A DNA stretch of 21,934 bases. Source: JAKOUL01 sp035378845. GTDB lineage: Bacteria; Dictyoglomota; Dictyoglomia; Dictyoglomales; Dictyoglomaceae. This document shows positions 13,863 through 21,785 of the stretch, piece after piece. The notes under the pieces are model-generated. The model did not search any database and was not told the origin of the DNA. It saw only the letters and a list, made by a program, of their open reading frames with translations. The first letter of the stretch is position 1, and every line of letters begins with the position of its first letter. The translations under genes were made by a program, and so were the position numbers. Where the stretch lies: assembly GCA_035378845.1 (NCBI GenBank), contig DAOSUP010000021.1, positions 1-21,934 on the forward strand, read 5' to 3'.

Positions 13863-16241
13863 TCAAATTATTGTATGGTCCACCTCTTTATCTACACCAT
13901 GATCATAAGCATATTCCAAAGCTTCAATCTGCTTATTCTTTAACATATCTTTGTAATATCCACCACGATTTTGCAATGTTTCAACCCTCTCTATTACATC
14001 CATGGCAATGCTAAATCTATCTATCTGGTTTAATATGGCAAGTTGCAGGGGTGTAGTGATTCCTCCTCTTCCTTTTAAGAATGGTGCTAAATATCCTGCC
14101 TCAATCCCTATCTTTCTATTTTCTCTATACCCTCTTACATGAATATTAGCATGGTTTGCTCTTCTGTAAGTAAGTCTATGGATAAGCCATGGATATCCAT
14201 GGAAGTTAAAGATTATTGGTTTATCTTTTGTAAAGTAGGAATCAAATTCTTTATCAGTAAGTCCATCAGGATGTTCTGTATTTGGTGTTAAGGTAAAGAG
14301 GTTCAGTACATTTACAAATCTAATTTTTAAATCTGGGAATAATTTTTGTAGGATTTTTACTGCATAGATAGCCTCTTTGGTGGGGATATCTCCACAGCTT
14401 GCAATGATCACATCAGGATTTTCTTCAGGATGATTGCTTGCAAAATCCCATATACCAATACCTTTCATAGCATGTTTAAAGGCTTCATCAATATTTAGAT
14501 ATTGTGGATGTTTCTGTTTATCACCCACAATAATATTTATTCTGTCTGTGGTCTGTAGGCAGTACCATGCTGTGCAGAGGAGTGTATTTGCATCAGGTGG
14601 GAAGTATACTCTTACTACATTTGGCCATTTATCTACAATAGATGTGATAAATCCTGGATCTTGATGGGTAAATCCATTGTGATCTTGTCTCCATACTACC
14701 GATGTAAGGAGAAGATTAAGGGATGAGAGAGGAGCTCTCCAAGGCACATCAGAGGAGATATCAAGCCACTTTCCAAACTGATTTACCATAGATGAGATGA
14801 TAGGAGCAAATCCTTCATACGTATTTAATATCCCATGCCTTCCTGTAAGAAGATATCCTTCTAACCATCCTTCAAGGGTATGTTCTGATAGCATCTCCAT
14901 AGTTCTCCCAAAAGGAGATAAAAATCCCTCATCTTCATCTTCAGGTAGTATTTTTGCCATCCATGCCTTTCCAAATTCAAATACGGCATCAAGTCTATTG
15001 GATTTTGTTTCATCAGGTCCAAAAACTCTAAAGTTATTGGGATTTAATCTTATAGTTTCTTTTAAAAATGTTCCTAAGGGGCGAGTATTTTCTGCCTCAT
15101 CTTCTATGGGCTTCTTAAGTTCCACAGAAAAATCATTGGGTTTTGGAAGTTTTAATTCTTTTCTTAGGAGTCCTCCATTGGCATAGGGATTAGCACTCAT
15201 TCTCTTGTCCCCTTTTGGAGCAAGCTCTCTTAAATCTTCTATCAATCTTCCATTTTTATCAAAAAGTTTTTCAGGTTTATAGCTTCTAAGCCATTCTTCT
15301 AATACTTTAAGGCTTTCAGGATCCTCTTTAACATCTAAGAGGGGTACTTGATGGGCTCTCCAATATCCTTCAACATAGTGATTTTCCACCTTTCTTGGAC
15401 AAGTCCATCCCTTAGGAGTTCTTAATACAATCATAGGCCAAGAAGGTCTGAATGGGGCATTAGTAGCTCTTGCAGTATCCCAGATATTTATAATTTTTTC
15501 TATAGAGTAGTCCATAGCTTCTGCCATCTTCTCATGTACTTCTAAAGGATCTTCTCCTTCTACAATCTTAGGATCATAGCCATATCCTTTGAATAGAGAG
15601 ATGATCTCTTCATTTTCAATTCTTGAAAGAATGGTAGGATTATTGATCTTATATCCATTTAAAAGAAGTACAGGAAGTACTGCACCATCTCTTGCAGGAT
15701 TTAGGAATTTATTAGAATGCCAAGCAGTAGCTAAAGGTCCTGTCTCTGACTCTCCATCTCCCACCACAGTTATGGCAATAAGATCTTCATGGTCAAAGAC
15801 GGCACCAAAACCATGAGAAAGGCTATAGCCAAGCTCTCCACCCTCTTGAATAGATCCTGGAAGTTCAGGAGTGCAGTGGCTACCAAGTCCTCCTGGGAAG
15901 GAGAAGGCTTTAAAGAGATTTTTAAGCCCCTCCTCATCTTCACTAAATTGAGAATATAGCTCACTTATAGTGCCTTCTAAGTATGCTGGAGCAATAATCC
16001 CTGGTGCACCATGACCAGGACCTGCAATAAAGATACAGTTTAAATCATACTTATTAATTACTCTATTTCCATGCACATATGTAAAGGAAAGTCCAGGGCT
16101 TGCTCCCCAATGTCCCAGAAGTCTCTCTTTAATATGCTCTGGTTTAAGAGGTTCTTTAAGAAGAGGATTATCTTTTAGATAAATCATTCCTGCGGAGATA
16201 AAGCAGCAAGCTTTCCAGTATTCATTTAGCCTTTCAAACAC
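13863..16241 (-). CDS. xfp: Xylulose-5-phosphate/fructose-6-phosphate phosphoketolase
   Basis: This TPP enzyme splits xylulose-5-phosphate (or fructose-6-phosphate) with phosphate into acetyl phosphate and glyceraldehyde-3-phosphate (or erythrose-4-phosphate). The family is clear throughout: LLGHWGASPGL, GPGHGAPG, FSFPGGLGSH, GSIQEGGELGYSLSHGFGA, GDGESETGPLA with WHSNKFLNP, LEGYLLTGRHG, WRQDHNGFTHQDPGF and HGYPWLIHRLTYRR. Length (about 792) is normal. The GTG at 16241 is preferred: AAAGGAG lies eight bases upstream, whereas the in-frame GTG at 16250 overlaps that site. Near the C-terminus the usual GYKEEG-to-TTP loop is expanded by about 15 residues (around 14062-14136). In this window it could consume the xylulose-5-phosphate from the split transketolase. 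Confidence 0.95.
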   Translation of the reverse strand: MFERLNEYWKACCFISAGMIYLKDNPLLKEPLKPEHIKERLLGHWGASPGLSFTYVHGNRVINKYDLNCIFIAGPGHGAPGIIAPAYLEGTISELYSQFSEDEEGLKNLFKAFSFPGGLGSHCTPELPGSIQEGGELGYSLSHGFGAVFDHEDLIAITVVGDGESETGPLATAWHSNKFLNPARDGAVLPVLLLNGYKINNPTILSRIENEEIISLFKGYGYDPKIVEGEDPLEVHEKMAEAMDYSIEKIINIWDTARATNAPFRPSWPMIVLRTPKGWTCPRKVENHYVEGYWRAHQVPLLDVKEDPESLKVLEEWLRSYKPEKLFDKNGRLIEDLRELAPKGDKRMSANPYANGGLLRKELKLPKPNDFSVELKKPIEDEAENTRPLGTFLKETIRLNPNNFRVFGPDETKSNRLDAVFEFGKAWMAKILPEDEDEGFLSPFGRTMEMLSEHTLEGWLEGYLLTGRHGILNTYEGFAPIISSMVNQFGKWLDISSDVPWRAPLSSLNLLLTSVVWRQDHNGFTHQDPGFITSIVDKWPNVVRVYFPPDANTLLCTAWYCLQTTDRINIIVGDKQKHPQYLNIDEAFKHAMKGIGIWDFASNHPEENPDVIIASCGDIPTKEAIYAVKILQKLFPDLKIRFVNVLNLFTLTPNTEHPDGLTDKEFDSYFTKDKPIIFNFHGYPWLIHRLTYRRANHANIHVRGYRENRKIGIEAGYLAPFLKGRGGITTPLQLAILNQIDRFSIAMDVIERVETLQNRGGYYKDMLKNKQIEALEYAYDHGVDKEVDHTII

Positions 16242-16271
16242 ATTAATCACTCCTTTCTTTCTCTATACGTA

Positions 16272-16300
16272 TATATTTTAACATAATTAATTCTCTGCAA
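16272..16300 (-). promoter_or_regulatory. Possible promoter of the phosphoketolase operon
   Basis: On the minus strand TTGCAG (16300-16295) is followed, 17 bases later, by AATATA (16277-16272); a TATATA two bases further on is an alternative -10. The match is partial. It lies back to back with the rubrerythrin promoter in a 149-base divergent gap. Confidence 0.35.
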
Positions 16301-16338
16301 GTTTTTTATTAGGAATAAGATAATTATAAAAGGGGTCC

Positions 16339-16367
16339 TTGTTTAAGAAATTTATAACTGTTATAAT
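16339..16367 (+). promoter_or_regulatory. Rubrerythrin promoter
   Basis: TTGTTT (16339-16344) and a consensus TATAAT (16362-16367) stand exactly 17 bases apart. The expected start point is near 16374, giving a leader of about 26 bases with GGAGG before the ATG at 16400. The -10 box is covered by the dyad at 16352-16366. Confidence 0.65.
16352..16366. promoter_or_regulatory. PerR-box-like palindrome on the rubrerythrin promoter
   Basis: TTATAAC-T-GTTATAA is a perfect 7-1-7 dyad. It differs from the Bacillus PerR box (TTATAAT-N-ATTATAA) at one symmetrical position per half. It covers the -10 box of the rubrerythrin gene, a classic PerR target in anaerobes, so peroxide-sensitive repression is the natural reading. 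No perR gene is in the window; a Fur-family relative is also possible. Confidence 0.55.
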
Positions 16368-16399
16368 TTCTATAAAAACGAAAAAGGAGGTAGGGAGTT

Positions 16400-16909
16400 A
16401 TGAAGAAGATGACAGAAAAATTTCTTCATGAAGCTTTTGCAGGAGAAAGTATGGCTCATATGAAATATACTATTTTTGCCGAGGAGGCAGAGAAGAATGG
16501 TCTTCCTAAGCTGGCAAATCTTTTTAAAGCTATAGCCTACGCAGAGTTTGTCCATGCAAGAAACCACTATAGGGAGCTTGGTCTTATTCAAGATATGTCT
16601 CACAATGTGCAGCAAGGTATAGATGGAGAAACCTTTGAGATTGAGGAGATGTATCCTGTATATAATAATACTGCTATCTATCAGAATGAAAAGGGAGCAG
16701 AGAGAAGTACAAAATTTGCATGGGAAGCAGAGAAAATCCATGCAGGTATGTATAAGAAGGCTAAGGAACTTGTGGATAAAAATGAGGACTACTCTGAAGG
16801 GACAGTTTATATATGTCCTATATGTGGATATACTGTAGAGGGAGAGGCACCTGATAAGTGTCCTATATGTGGTGCTCCTAAAAGTTCCTTTAAGAAATTC
16901 TCTGTGTAG
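16400..16909 (+). CDS. rbr: Rubrerythrin
   Basis: This is a cytoplasmic peroxide-reducing enzyme of anaerobes, 169 residues. The N-terminal four-helix bundle carries the di-iron ligands: Glu16 in AGES, Glu49/His52 in EFVH, a Glu near 83 in EIEEMYP, and Glu111/His114 in EKIH. A C-terminal rubredoxin-like domain holds one iron through Cys139, Cys142, Cys154 and Cys157. Both domains are complete. AAAGGAGG stands about nine bases before the ATG. It is a single-gene unit with its own promoter and a strong terminator. It protects against hydrogen peroxide using electrons from rubredoxin or NAD(P)H-linked donors. Confidence 0.96.
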   Translation: MKKMTEKFLHEAFAGESMAHMKYTIFAEEAEKNGLPKLANLFKAIAYAEFVHARNHYRELGLIQDMSHNVQQGIDGETFEIEEMYPVYNNTAIYQNEKGAERSTKFAWEAEKIHAGMYKKAKELVDKNEDYSEGTVYICPICGYTVEGEAPDKCPICGAPKSSFKKFSV

Positions 16910-16939
16910 ATTTCATATAAAAATTTTAAGAATCTTATA

Positions 16940-16966
16940 GGGGCAAGATCCATCTTGCCCCTTTTC
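16940..16966 (+). terminator. Intrinsic terminator after rubrerythrin
   Basis: GGGGCAAGAT pairs with ATCTTGCCCC, a stem of up to ten pairs with the innermost ones opened to make a loop; TTTT follows at 16962-16965. It lies 30 bases after the rubrerythrin stop and closes that unit. Confidence 0.85.
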
Positions 16967-17053
16967 ATTTGTAAGTGATAGTTTATAATTCCCAAGGAAG
17001 ATGATATATTAAGGTATAAAATACTTTACCGATTCAATCATATTTATCCTTTT

Positions 17054-17059
17054 TAAAAT
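17054..17059 (+). promoter_or_regulatory. Possible -10 box for a leaderless nadE transcript
   Basis: TAAAAT at 17054-17059 ends nine bases before the nadE ATG, so transcription from it would start within about three bases of the start codon. The -35 region (GATTCA at the right distance) is weak. Confidence 0.3.
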
Positions 17060-17068
17060 AATATTATT

Positions 17069-17947
17069 ATGGATCTTGAAGAAGAAAAAGAGAGAATTTT
17101 AAACTTTTTAAGGGAAAAGCTCCAAGAAGAGAATAAAGATGGATATATAGTTGGAGTAAGTGGTGGTATTGATTCTGCTGTGGTTTCTTACCTTTTGAGA
17201 GATGCTGTAGGAGAAGATAAGATCTTTGCTCTTATTATGCCTGAGATGGATTCTGACCCCTCATCAGAAAAAGATGCACTACTCGTAGTACAAAACCTTA
17301 GAATTCCATATAAAAAATTATCTTTAACAAAAGCATTGTGGACCTTAGGAGTTTATAGAAGTATCCCTTTATGGCTTATCCCATTTAGATCCTTGAAGAA
17401 AAAAGCAGTAAAATATTTATATGGTGAGTATACAAAAAATTTAGATAAGCCTGTATTCTTTGCACAAAGGGAAAAGGTTGAGCTGAAATGGTTCTATGAT
17501 GGAATTGCATACTATAGGATAAAACATAGATTAAGAATGATACTTTTATACTACTTTGCTGAAAAGAAGAATTATTTGGTGGTAGGATGTGAGAATCTAA
17601 CAGAAAGTCTCATTGGATATTATGTAAGATATGGGGATGATTCTTGTGATGTGGCTCCCATATCTCATCTTTATAAAACAAATGTGAGAAAGTTAGGAGA
17701 ATTTTTAGGTGTACCTAAGAAGATTTTAGAGAAAGCTCCCTCGCCTGATCTTCTGCCAGGGATAACCGATGAGTTCTCTCTGGGCATAGATTATGAAAGC
17801 TTAGATCAGATCTTAAGGGCATTTGAACAGGGGAAAGATCCATCACAGATTGAGGGATTTGATCAGAATATATTAAAACTCATCTATGATCAGTATCTAT
17901 GGGCAAAGAAAGAATGTAAAAAGCCATTTAAACTGGAGAGATTATGA
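17069..17947 (+). CDS. nadE: Ammonia-dependent NAD+ synthetase
   Basis: This makes NAD+ from nicotinate adenine dinucleotide, ATP and ammonia in the cytoplasm. The PP-loop SGGIDSA is at 31-37. The second half reads as NadE: HRLRMILLYYFAEKKNYLVVG, ENLTESLIGYYVRYGDDSCDVAPISHLYKT and PSPDLLPGITDE. No glutaminase domain is present, so ammonia is the likely nitrogen source. At 292 residues it is somewhat longer than minimal NadE; an extra basic and aromatic segment lies at about 90-150. No Shine-Dalgarno sequence is visible, and a TAAAAT box ends nine bases before the ATG, so the mRNA may be leaderless. Confidence 0.85.
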   Translation: MDLEEEKERILNFLREKLQEENKDGYIVGVSGGIDSAVVSYLLRDAVGEDKIFALIMPEMDSDPSSEKDALLVVQNLRIPYKKLSLTKALWTLGVYRSIPLWLIPFRSLKKKAVKYLYGEYTKNLDKPVFFAQREKVELKWFYDGIAYYRIKHRLRMILLYYFAEKKNYLVVGCENLTESLIGYYVRYGDDSCDVAPISHLYKTNVRKLGEFLGVPKKILEKAPSPDLLPGITDEFSLGIDYESLDQILRAFEQGKDPSQIEGFDQNILKLIYDQYLWAKKECKKPFKLERL

Positions 17948-18007
17948 GTATCAATTTTCTTTTGAAATATGGAAAAGATTTAAAATCTTTGATGATGTTA
18001 TTGATAC
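17948..18007. repeat. Nested inverted repeats between nadE and the MFS gene
   Basis: GTATCAAT (17948-17955) and ATTGATAC (18000-18007) are perfect arms that bracket the whole 60-base gap and end directly at the ATG of the next gene. Inside, AAAGATTT-A-AAATCTTT (17974-17990) is a second perfect 8-1-8 dyad. No ribosome site precedes the ATG. The elements may be an operator, or an mRNA fold that controls the transporter. Confidence 0.5.
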
Positions 18008-19237
18008 ATGAAGATTGAGACTTCTAAATGGAATAAATTTTTAGTCTTTATAGATCCCATTTTATTTAATAATGGGATGATGTTTCTTTCTCTAACTACT
18101 ACTATCCCTTATTTTCTTTTGAAATTTAATGCCTCTAATATCCATATAAGTATTGCTAACCTGCTTCCAAATTTAGGATCATTAATTCCTGTTTTATTCT
18201 TTGCTAATTATGCCCAAAGATTAAGTCGTAAAGGGAAAGCTTTTACAAATATGCTCCTCATACAAAGGGTAAGCTTTTTAATCTATGTACTCCTCATTCC
18301 TTACCTTACAAATTTTGGTGATAGGACTAATATCTATTTATTTCTTACCTTCTGGGGAATTTTTAGCTTCTTTGTGGGAAGTTATGGACCTTTTTACTTC
18401 AGTATTCTTGACGCTGTTATTCCCTATGAAGAGAGAGGAAATATTTTAGGATTTGCATATAGTGTAAGCAATCTCCTATCTCTTATTTCCTCTTGGGTGC
18501 TGGGCATATACTTAGCACATTTTTCCTTTCCCCATAACTTCACATATATTTTCCTAACGGGAATCTTAATTTTAATTATAGATGCATTCCTATTTAGATT
18601 AATAAGGGAGCCTGAAAATCCTAATACTCCTTCTAATAGTGTCCTCTCTTTTACAGAGCTTATAACTTATGCAAAGGATCTTTTGATAAATAATGAGAAC
18701 TTTAGAAATCTTATGATAAGCTTTGTCCTTTTGTTTTTTGCCACCACAACTCTTCCTTATCATTTAGTATTCATTACAAAAACATTTGAAACTACTTCTT
18801 CCATTGTTTCTCAGATGGCTTTAATCTCTGCAAGTATAAATATTTTGGGTAGCCTTTTATTTGGTAGGATCTCAAAGAGATTTGGAAATAGGATAGTGCT
18901 TATGTTAGGAAATATCATGGCTATAATTGGGATAGGATTAAATTTTATCTGGGGAAGTCTAAGTGCTGCAATTATATGTTATGCATTGGTGACCTCTCTT
19001 TTTAATGCCTATATGCTCACTGGTGGACTTTTAGTTACTAATATTGCAAAGAGGGAGTCCTTACCCTTTTATATCTCTGTTAATACCATTGTTACCACTA
19101 TATTTTCCTCTTTGTTATATCTTGTTAATGCAAAGATTATGGATTTTTGGGGATTTAAAATTCTAATTCTATTAGGTTTTTTGGGGAGTTTAGGGTCCTT
19201 TCTCATTCTTTGGAGGAAGATGAAGGGTGTAAAATAA
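18008..19237 (+). CDS. Major facilitator superfamily (MFS) permease
   Basis: This inner-membrane transporter of 409 residues has about twelve hydrophobic segments in two halves. The loop after the second helix (NYAQRLSRKGKAF) matches the position and charge of the MFS loop 2-3, and a similar one (GRISKRFGNRIVL) stands in the second half. A conserved PYEERGNILGFAYSV segment resembles sugar or drug MFS carriers of Firmicutes and thermophiles. No substrate can be read from the sequence. No Shine-Dalgarno site is visible before the ATG, which sits on the arm of an inverted repeat. The esterase gene follows 30 bases later and may be co-transcribed. Confidence 0.85.
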   Translation: MKIETSKWNKFLVFIDPILFNNGMMFLSLTTTIPYFLLKFNASNIHISIANLLPNLGSLIPVLFFANYAQRLSRKGKAFTNMLLIQRVSFLIYVLLIPYLTNFGDRTNIYLFLTFWGIFSFFVGSYGPFYFSILDAVIPYEERGNILGFAYSVSNLLSLISSWVLGIYLAHFSFPHNFTYIFLTGILILIIDAFLFRLIREPENPNTPSNSVLSFTELITYAKDLLINNENFRNLMISFVLLFFATTTLPYHLVFITKTFETTSSIVSQMALISASINILGSLLFGRISKRFGNRIVLMLGNIMAIIGIGLNFIWGSLSAAIICYALVTSLFNAYMLTGGLLVTNIAKRESLPFYISVNTIVTTIFSSLLYLVNAKIMDFWGFKILILLGFLGSLGSFLILWRKMKGVK

Positions 19238-19267
19238 TTATAAGTTGGTATCAGGGGAGGTAATAAA

Positions 19268-20590
19268 ATGAAAAAATTATTAATTATTCTTTCCTTTATT
19301 CTTCTTTTGGTAAGTACTTCCTTTTCTCAAGATGAATTCTCCATGGCTACAGATTTTTTAGGACTTCTTTTAGAAGGTAAATATGTAGAGGCAACGGAAT
19401 TCTTTGATGACTCTATAAAACCTCTTGTTCCTCCTGAAAAGCTTAAGGAGATATGGGAGGGACTTTTACAACAAGTAGGTGAATTTGAAGGTATAGTAAG
19501 TGTGAGAGATGAGAGATCTGGTATTTACAGAATTGTATATGTAACTTCCGAGTTTGCACTTTCTCCTATAGATATAGATATAGAGTTAGTCTTTACTAAT
19601 ATGAAGATTGTGGGACTATTCTTCCAGCCAGCTCCACCAAGAAAAAGCTATAATCCTCCATCCTATGTAGATCCCACCTCTTTTGAAGAGAAGGATGTGA
19701 AGATAGGAAAGGGAGATTTCATACTTCCAGGAAAGTTAGTTATTCCTAAGGGAGAAGGTCCTTTCCCTATAGTTATCTTAGTGCATGGCTCTGGTCCTAA
19801 TGATATGGATGAAAGTATTGGTCCAAACAAGCCATTCCGAGATCTATCTTGGGGGCTTGCAAGTTTAGGAATAGCAAGTCTTAGATATGACAAAAGAACA
19901 AAGGTTTATCCTGAAAAGTTCTCTCAGTATAAAGATGGCTTTACTGTAATGGAAGAAGTAATAGAAGACGTTTTAAATGCAGTGGAATTTGTAAAGAATG
20001 AAGAGAAGATTGATAAAAGTAGAATATTTGTATTAGGACATAGTTTAGGAGGAATGCTTGCACCAAGAATTGCAAGTCTTTCAAAAGATGTAAAAGGAAT
20101 TATTATTATGGCAGGTCCCACAAGATCTCTTGAGGATTTAATGTGGGAACAGAGTAATTACCTTGCTAATCTTGATGGAAAGATAACAGAAGATGAGGAA
20201 AAAGAGCTCTCTTCTTTAAAAAGTGAGATAGAGAAAATTAAAGATCCAGACCTTAGTAAAAAATATGCTCTTGGGGAAAATATACTGGGTGCACCTGTAA
20301 AATACTGGCTTGATCTCAAATCTTATAACCCTGTAGAGACAGCAAAAAGTTTAGAAATCCCCATATTAATCTTGCAAGGAGAAAGGGATTATCAAGTAAC
20401 TCTGAAGGATCTTGAAGGATGGGAAGATGGACTTTCCGATAAGGAGAATGTGGAGTTTAAACGTTATCCTAAGCTAAATCACCTATTTATAGAAGGGGAA
20501 GGGAAAAGTGACCCTGCAGAATACTATAAAGAAGGGCATATACCTGAATATGTGATAAAAGATATTGGAGAATGGATTATTAGCTTTTAA
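19268..20590 (+). CDS. Secreted alpha/beta-hydrolase esterase with N-terminal DUF3887-like domain
   Basis: This exported hydrolase has 440 residues. Residues 1-20 are a signal peptide (MKKLLI, a Leu core, then SFSQ). A domain at about 25-120 looks like DUF3887, often found before such hydrolases. The catalytic domain has the oxyanion HGSG (173-176), nucleophile elbow GHSLGG (Ser259), Asp374 in GERD and His405 in LNHLF. The layout resembles the Thermotoga esterase EstD. It should act outside the membrane on short acyl esters, perhaps acetylated sugars; a peptidase role (S33-like) is less likely. GGGGAGG gives a strong ribosome site. Confidence 0.85.
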   Translation: MKKLLIILSFILLLVSTSFSQDEFSMATDFLGLLLEGKYVEATEFFDDSIKPLVPPEKLKEIWEGLLQQVGEFEGIVSVRDERSGIYRIVYVTSEFALSPIDIDIELVFTNMKIVGLFFQPAPPRKSYNPPSYVDPTSFEEKDVKIGKGDFILPGKLVIPKGEGPFPIVILVHGSGPNDMDESIGPNKPFRDLSWGLASLGIASLRYDKRTKVYPEKFSQYKDGFTVMEEVIEDVLNAVEFVKNEEKIDKSRIFVLGHSLGGMLAPRIASLSKDVKGIIIMAGPTRSLEDLMWEQSNYLANLDGKITEDEEKELSSLKSEIEKIKDPDLSKKYALGENILGAPVKYWLDLKSYNPVETAKSLEIPILILQGERDYQVTLKDLEGWEDGLSDKENVEFKRYPKLNHLFIEGEGKSDPAEYYKEGHIPEYVIKDIGEWIISF

Positions 20591-20614
20591 ATGATATGAA
20601 ACAGATTCTTAAAT

Positions 20615-20646
20615 GGGGGGAATATTTCCTTTGAAATATTCCCCCC
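20615..20646. terminator. Hairpin terminator between convergent genes
   Basis: A 14-bp perfect stem (GGGGGGAATATTTC with its complement) encloses a CTTT loop. It lies 25 bases after the esterase stop and 15 bases before the stop of the minus-strand repeat protein, so it probably ends both transcripts. The flanking T runs are short on both sides. Confidence 0.75.
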
Positions 20647-20660
20647 TAAAATTTCATCCC

Positions 20661-21785
20661 TTATTTAAGGTTTCCATTAGCATCAAGCTTTAATATATAA
20701 ATATCCTCTCCGACATTACTAGCCACTATATATCCTCCGTCTTTTGTTTCCTGTACAGCATATGCTATTTCGTCTGAGTAGGTGCTATATATTTTTTGCC
20801 ATATCAGATCACCATTAGCATCCAGTTTTAATATATATATATCATCAGATTCTGTCTCAGGGTCAGTGCTCTTACCTGCTACAATATATCCGCCATCTTT
20901 TGTTTCCTGTACAGCATATCCCCAGTTCACTTTCTTTCTACCATACGCTTTTTCCCATATCAGATCACCATTAGTATCCAGTTTTAATACATAAACATTA
21001 TTCCATCCAGGACCAAAAGAGCCTGTCCCACCAGCCACTATGTATCCACCATCTTTTGTCTGTTGTACAGCATATGCTTCACCTGAATCTCTACCATATT
21101 TTTTATCCCATACTAAGTTGCCATCTTTATCAATCTTTAAGATATATGCATTAAAACCAGCACTAATAGAACCTGTACTGCCAGCAATAATATATCCTCC
21201 ATCTTTGGTTTCTTGTATAGAACGTGCCCAGTCGTTATCACTTCCGCCGTATGTTTTTTGCCATATTAAATTACCATCTTTATCAAGCTTTAATACATAT
21301 ACGTTGTTTAATGGATATGCACTATTACCAGTATCACCAAAAGAGGCTGTTCTTCCAGCGACAATATATCCACCATCTTTTGTTTCCTGTACAGCATATG
21401 CTTCCTCTGGTGCACTCCCCCCATATGCTTTTTCCCATATTAAATTACCATCTTTATCAAGCTTTAACACATATACGTCATAACTTCCAGCCCCTAAAGA
21501 AGCTGTTATACCAGCGACGATATACCCACCATCAGTGGTTTGCTGTATAGAATATGCCAAGTCGCTACCACTTCCCCCATATGTTTTTTGCCATATTAAA
21601 TTACCATTTTCATCAAGCTTAAATACATATACATTAGTACTACCAACACCGAAGGAGCTTGTACCACCAGCAACAATGTATCCTCCATCTGCAACTTGTT
21701 GTATAGAGTTTGCCTTATCCCATTTATTTCCACCAAAGGTTTTCTCCCATGTTATCACTGTTTCTTCTGATGCATAACTAATAGA
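20661..21785 (-). repeat. Seven tandem repeats of about 150 bp inside a coding region
   Basis: The seven protein repeats are also visible as DNA repeats, for example the recurring stretch that encodes DGGYIVAG and the one that encodes NLIWQK. Central copies are more alike than the first and last, which suggests recent internal duplication or gene conversion. Copy number could vary between strains. Confidence 0.7.

Noticed and set aside
14434..15816. Several open frames opposite the phosphoketolase gene
   Set aside because: They lie wholly inside a clear gene, have no ribosome sites and show no family motifs; they are by-products of its codon use.
16248..16250. GTG at 16250 as phosphoketolase start
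   Set aside because: It overlaps the Shine-Dalgarno sequence; the in-frame GTG at 16241 has correct spacing.
20782..21777. Plus-strand open frames across the repeat protein, with repeated motifs of their own
   Set aside because: The repetition only mirrors the DNA repeats of the real minus-strand gene; the translated product is not protein-like and lacks start signals.
20661..21785. CRISPR array suggested by regular repeats
   Set aside because: The period is about 150 bases, the repeats are coding and imperfect, and there are no cas genes.
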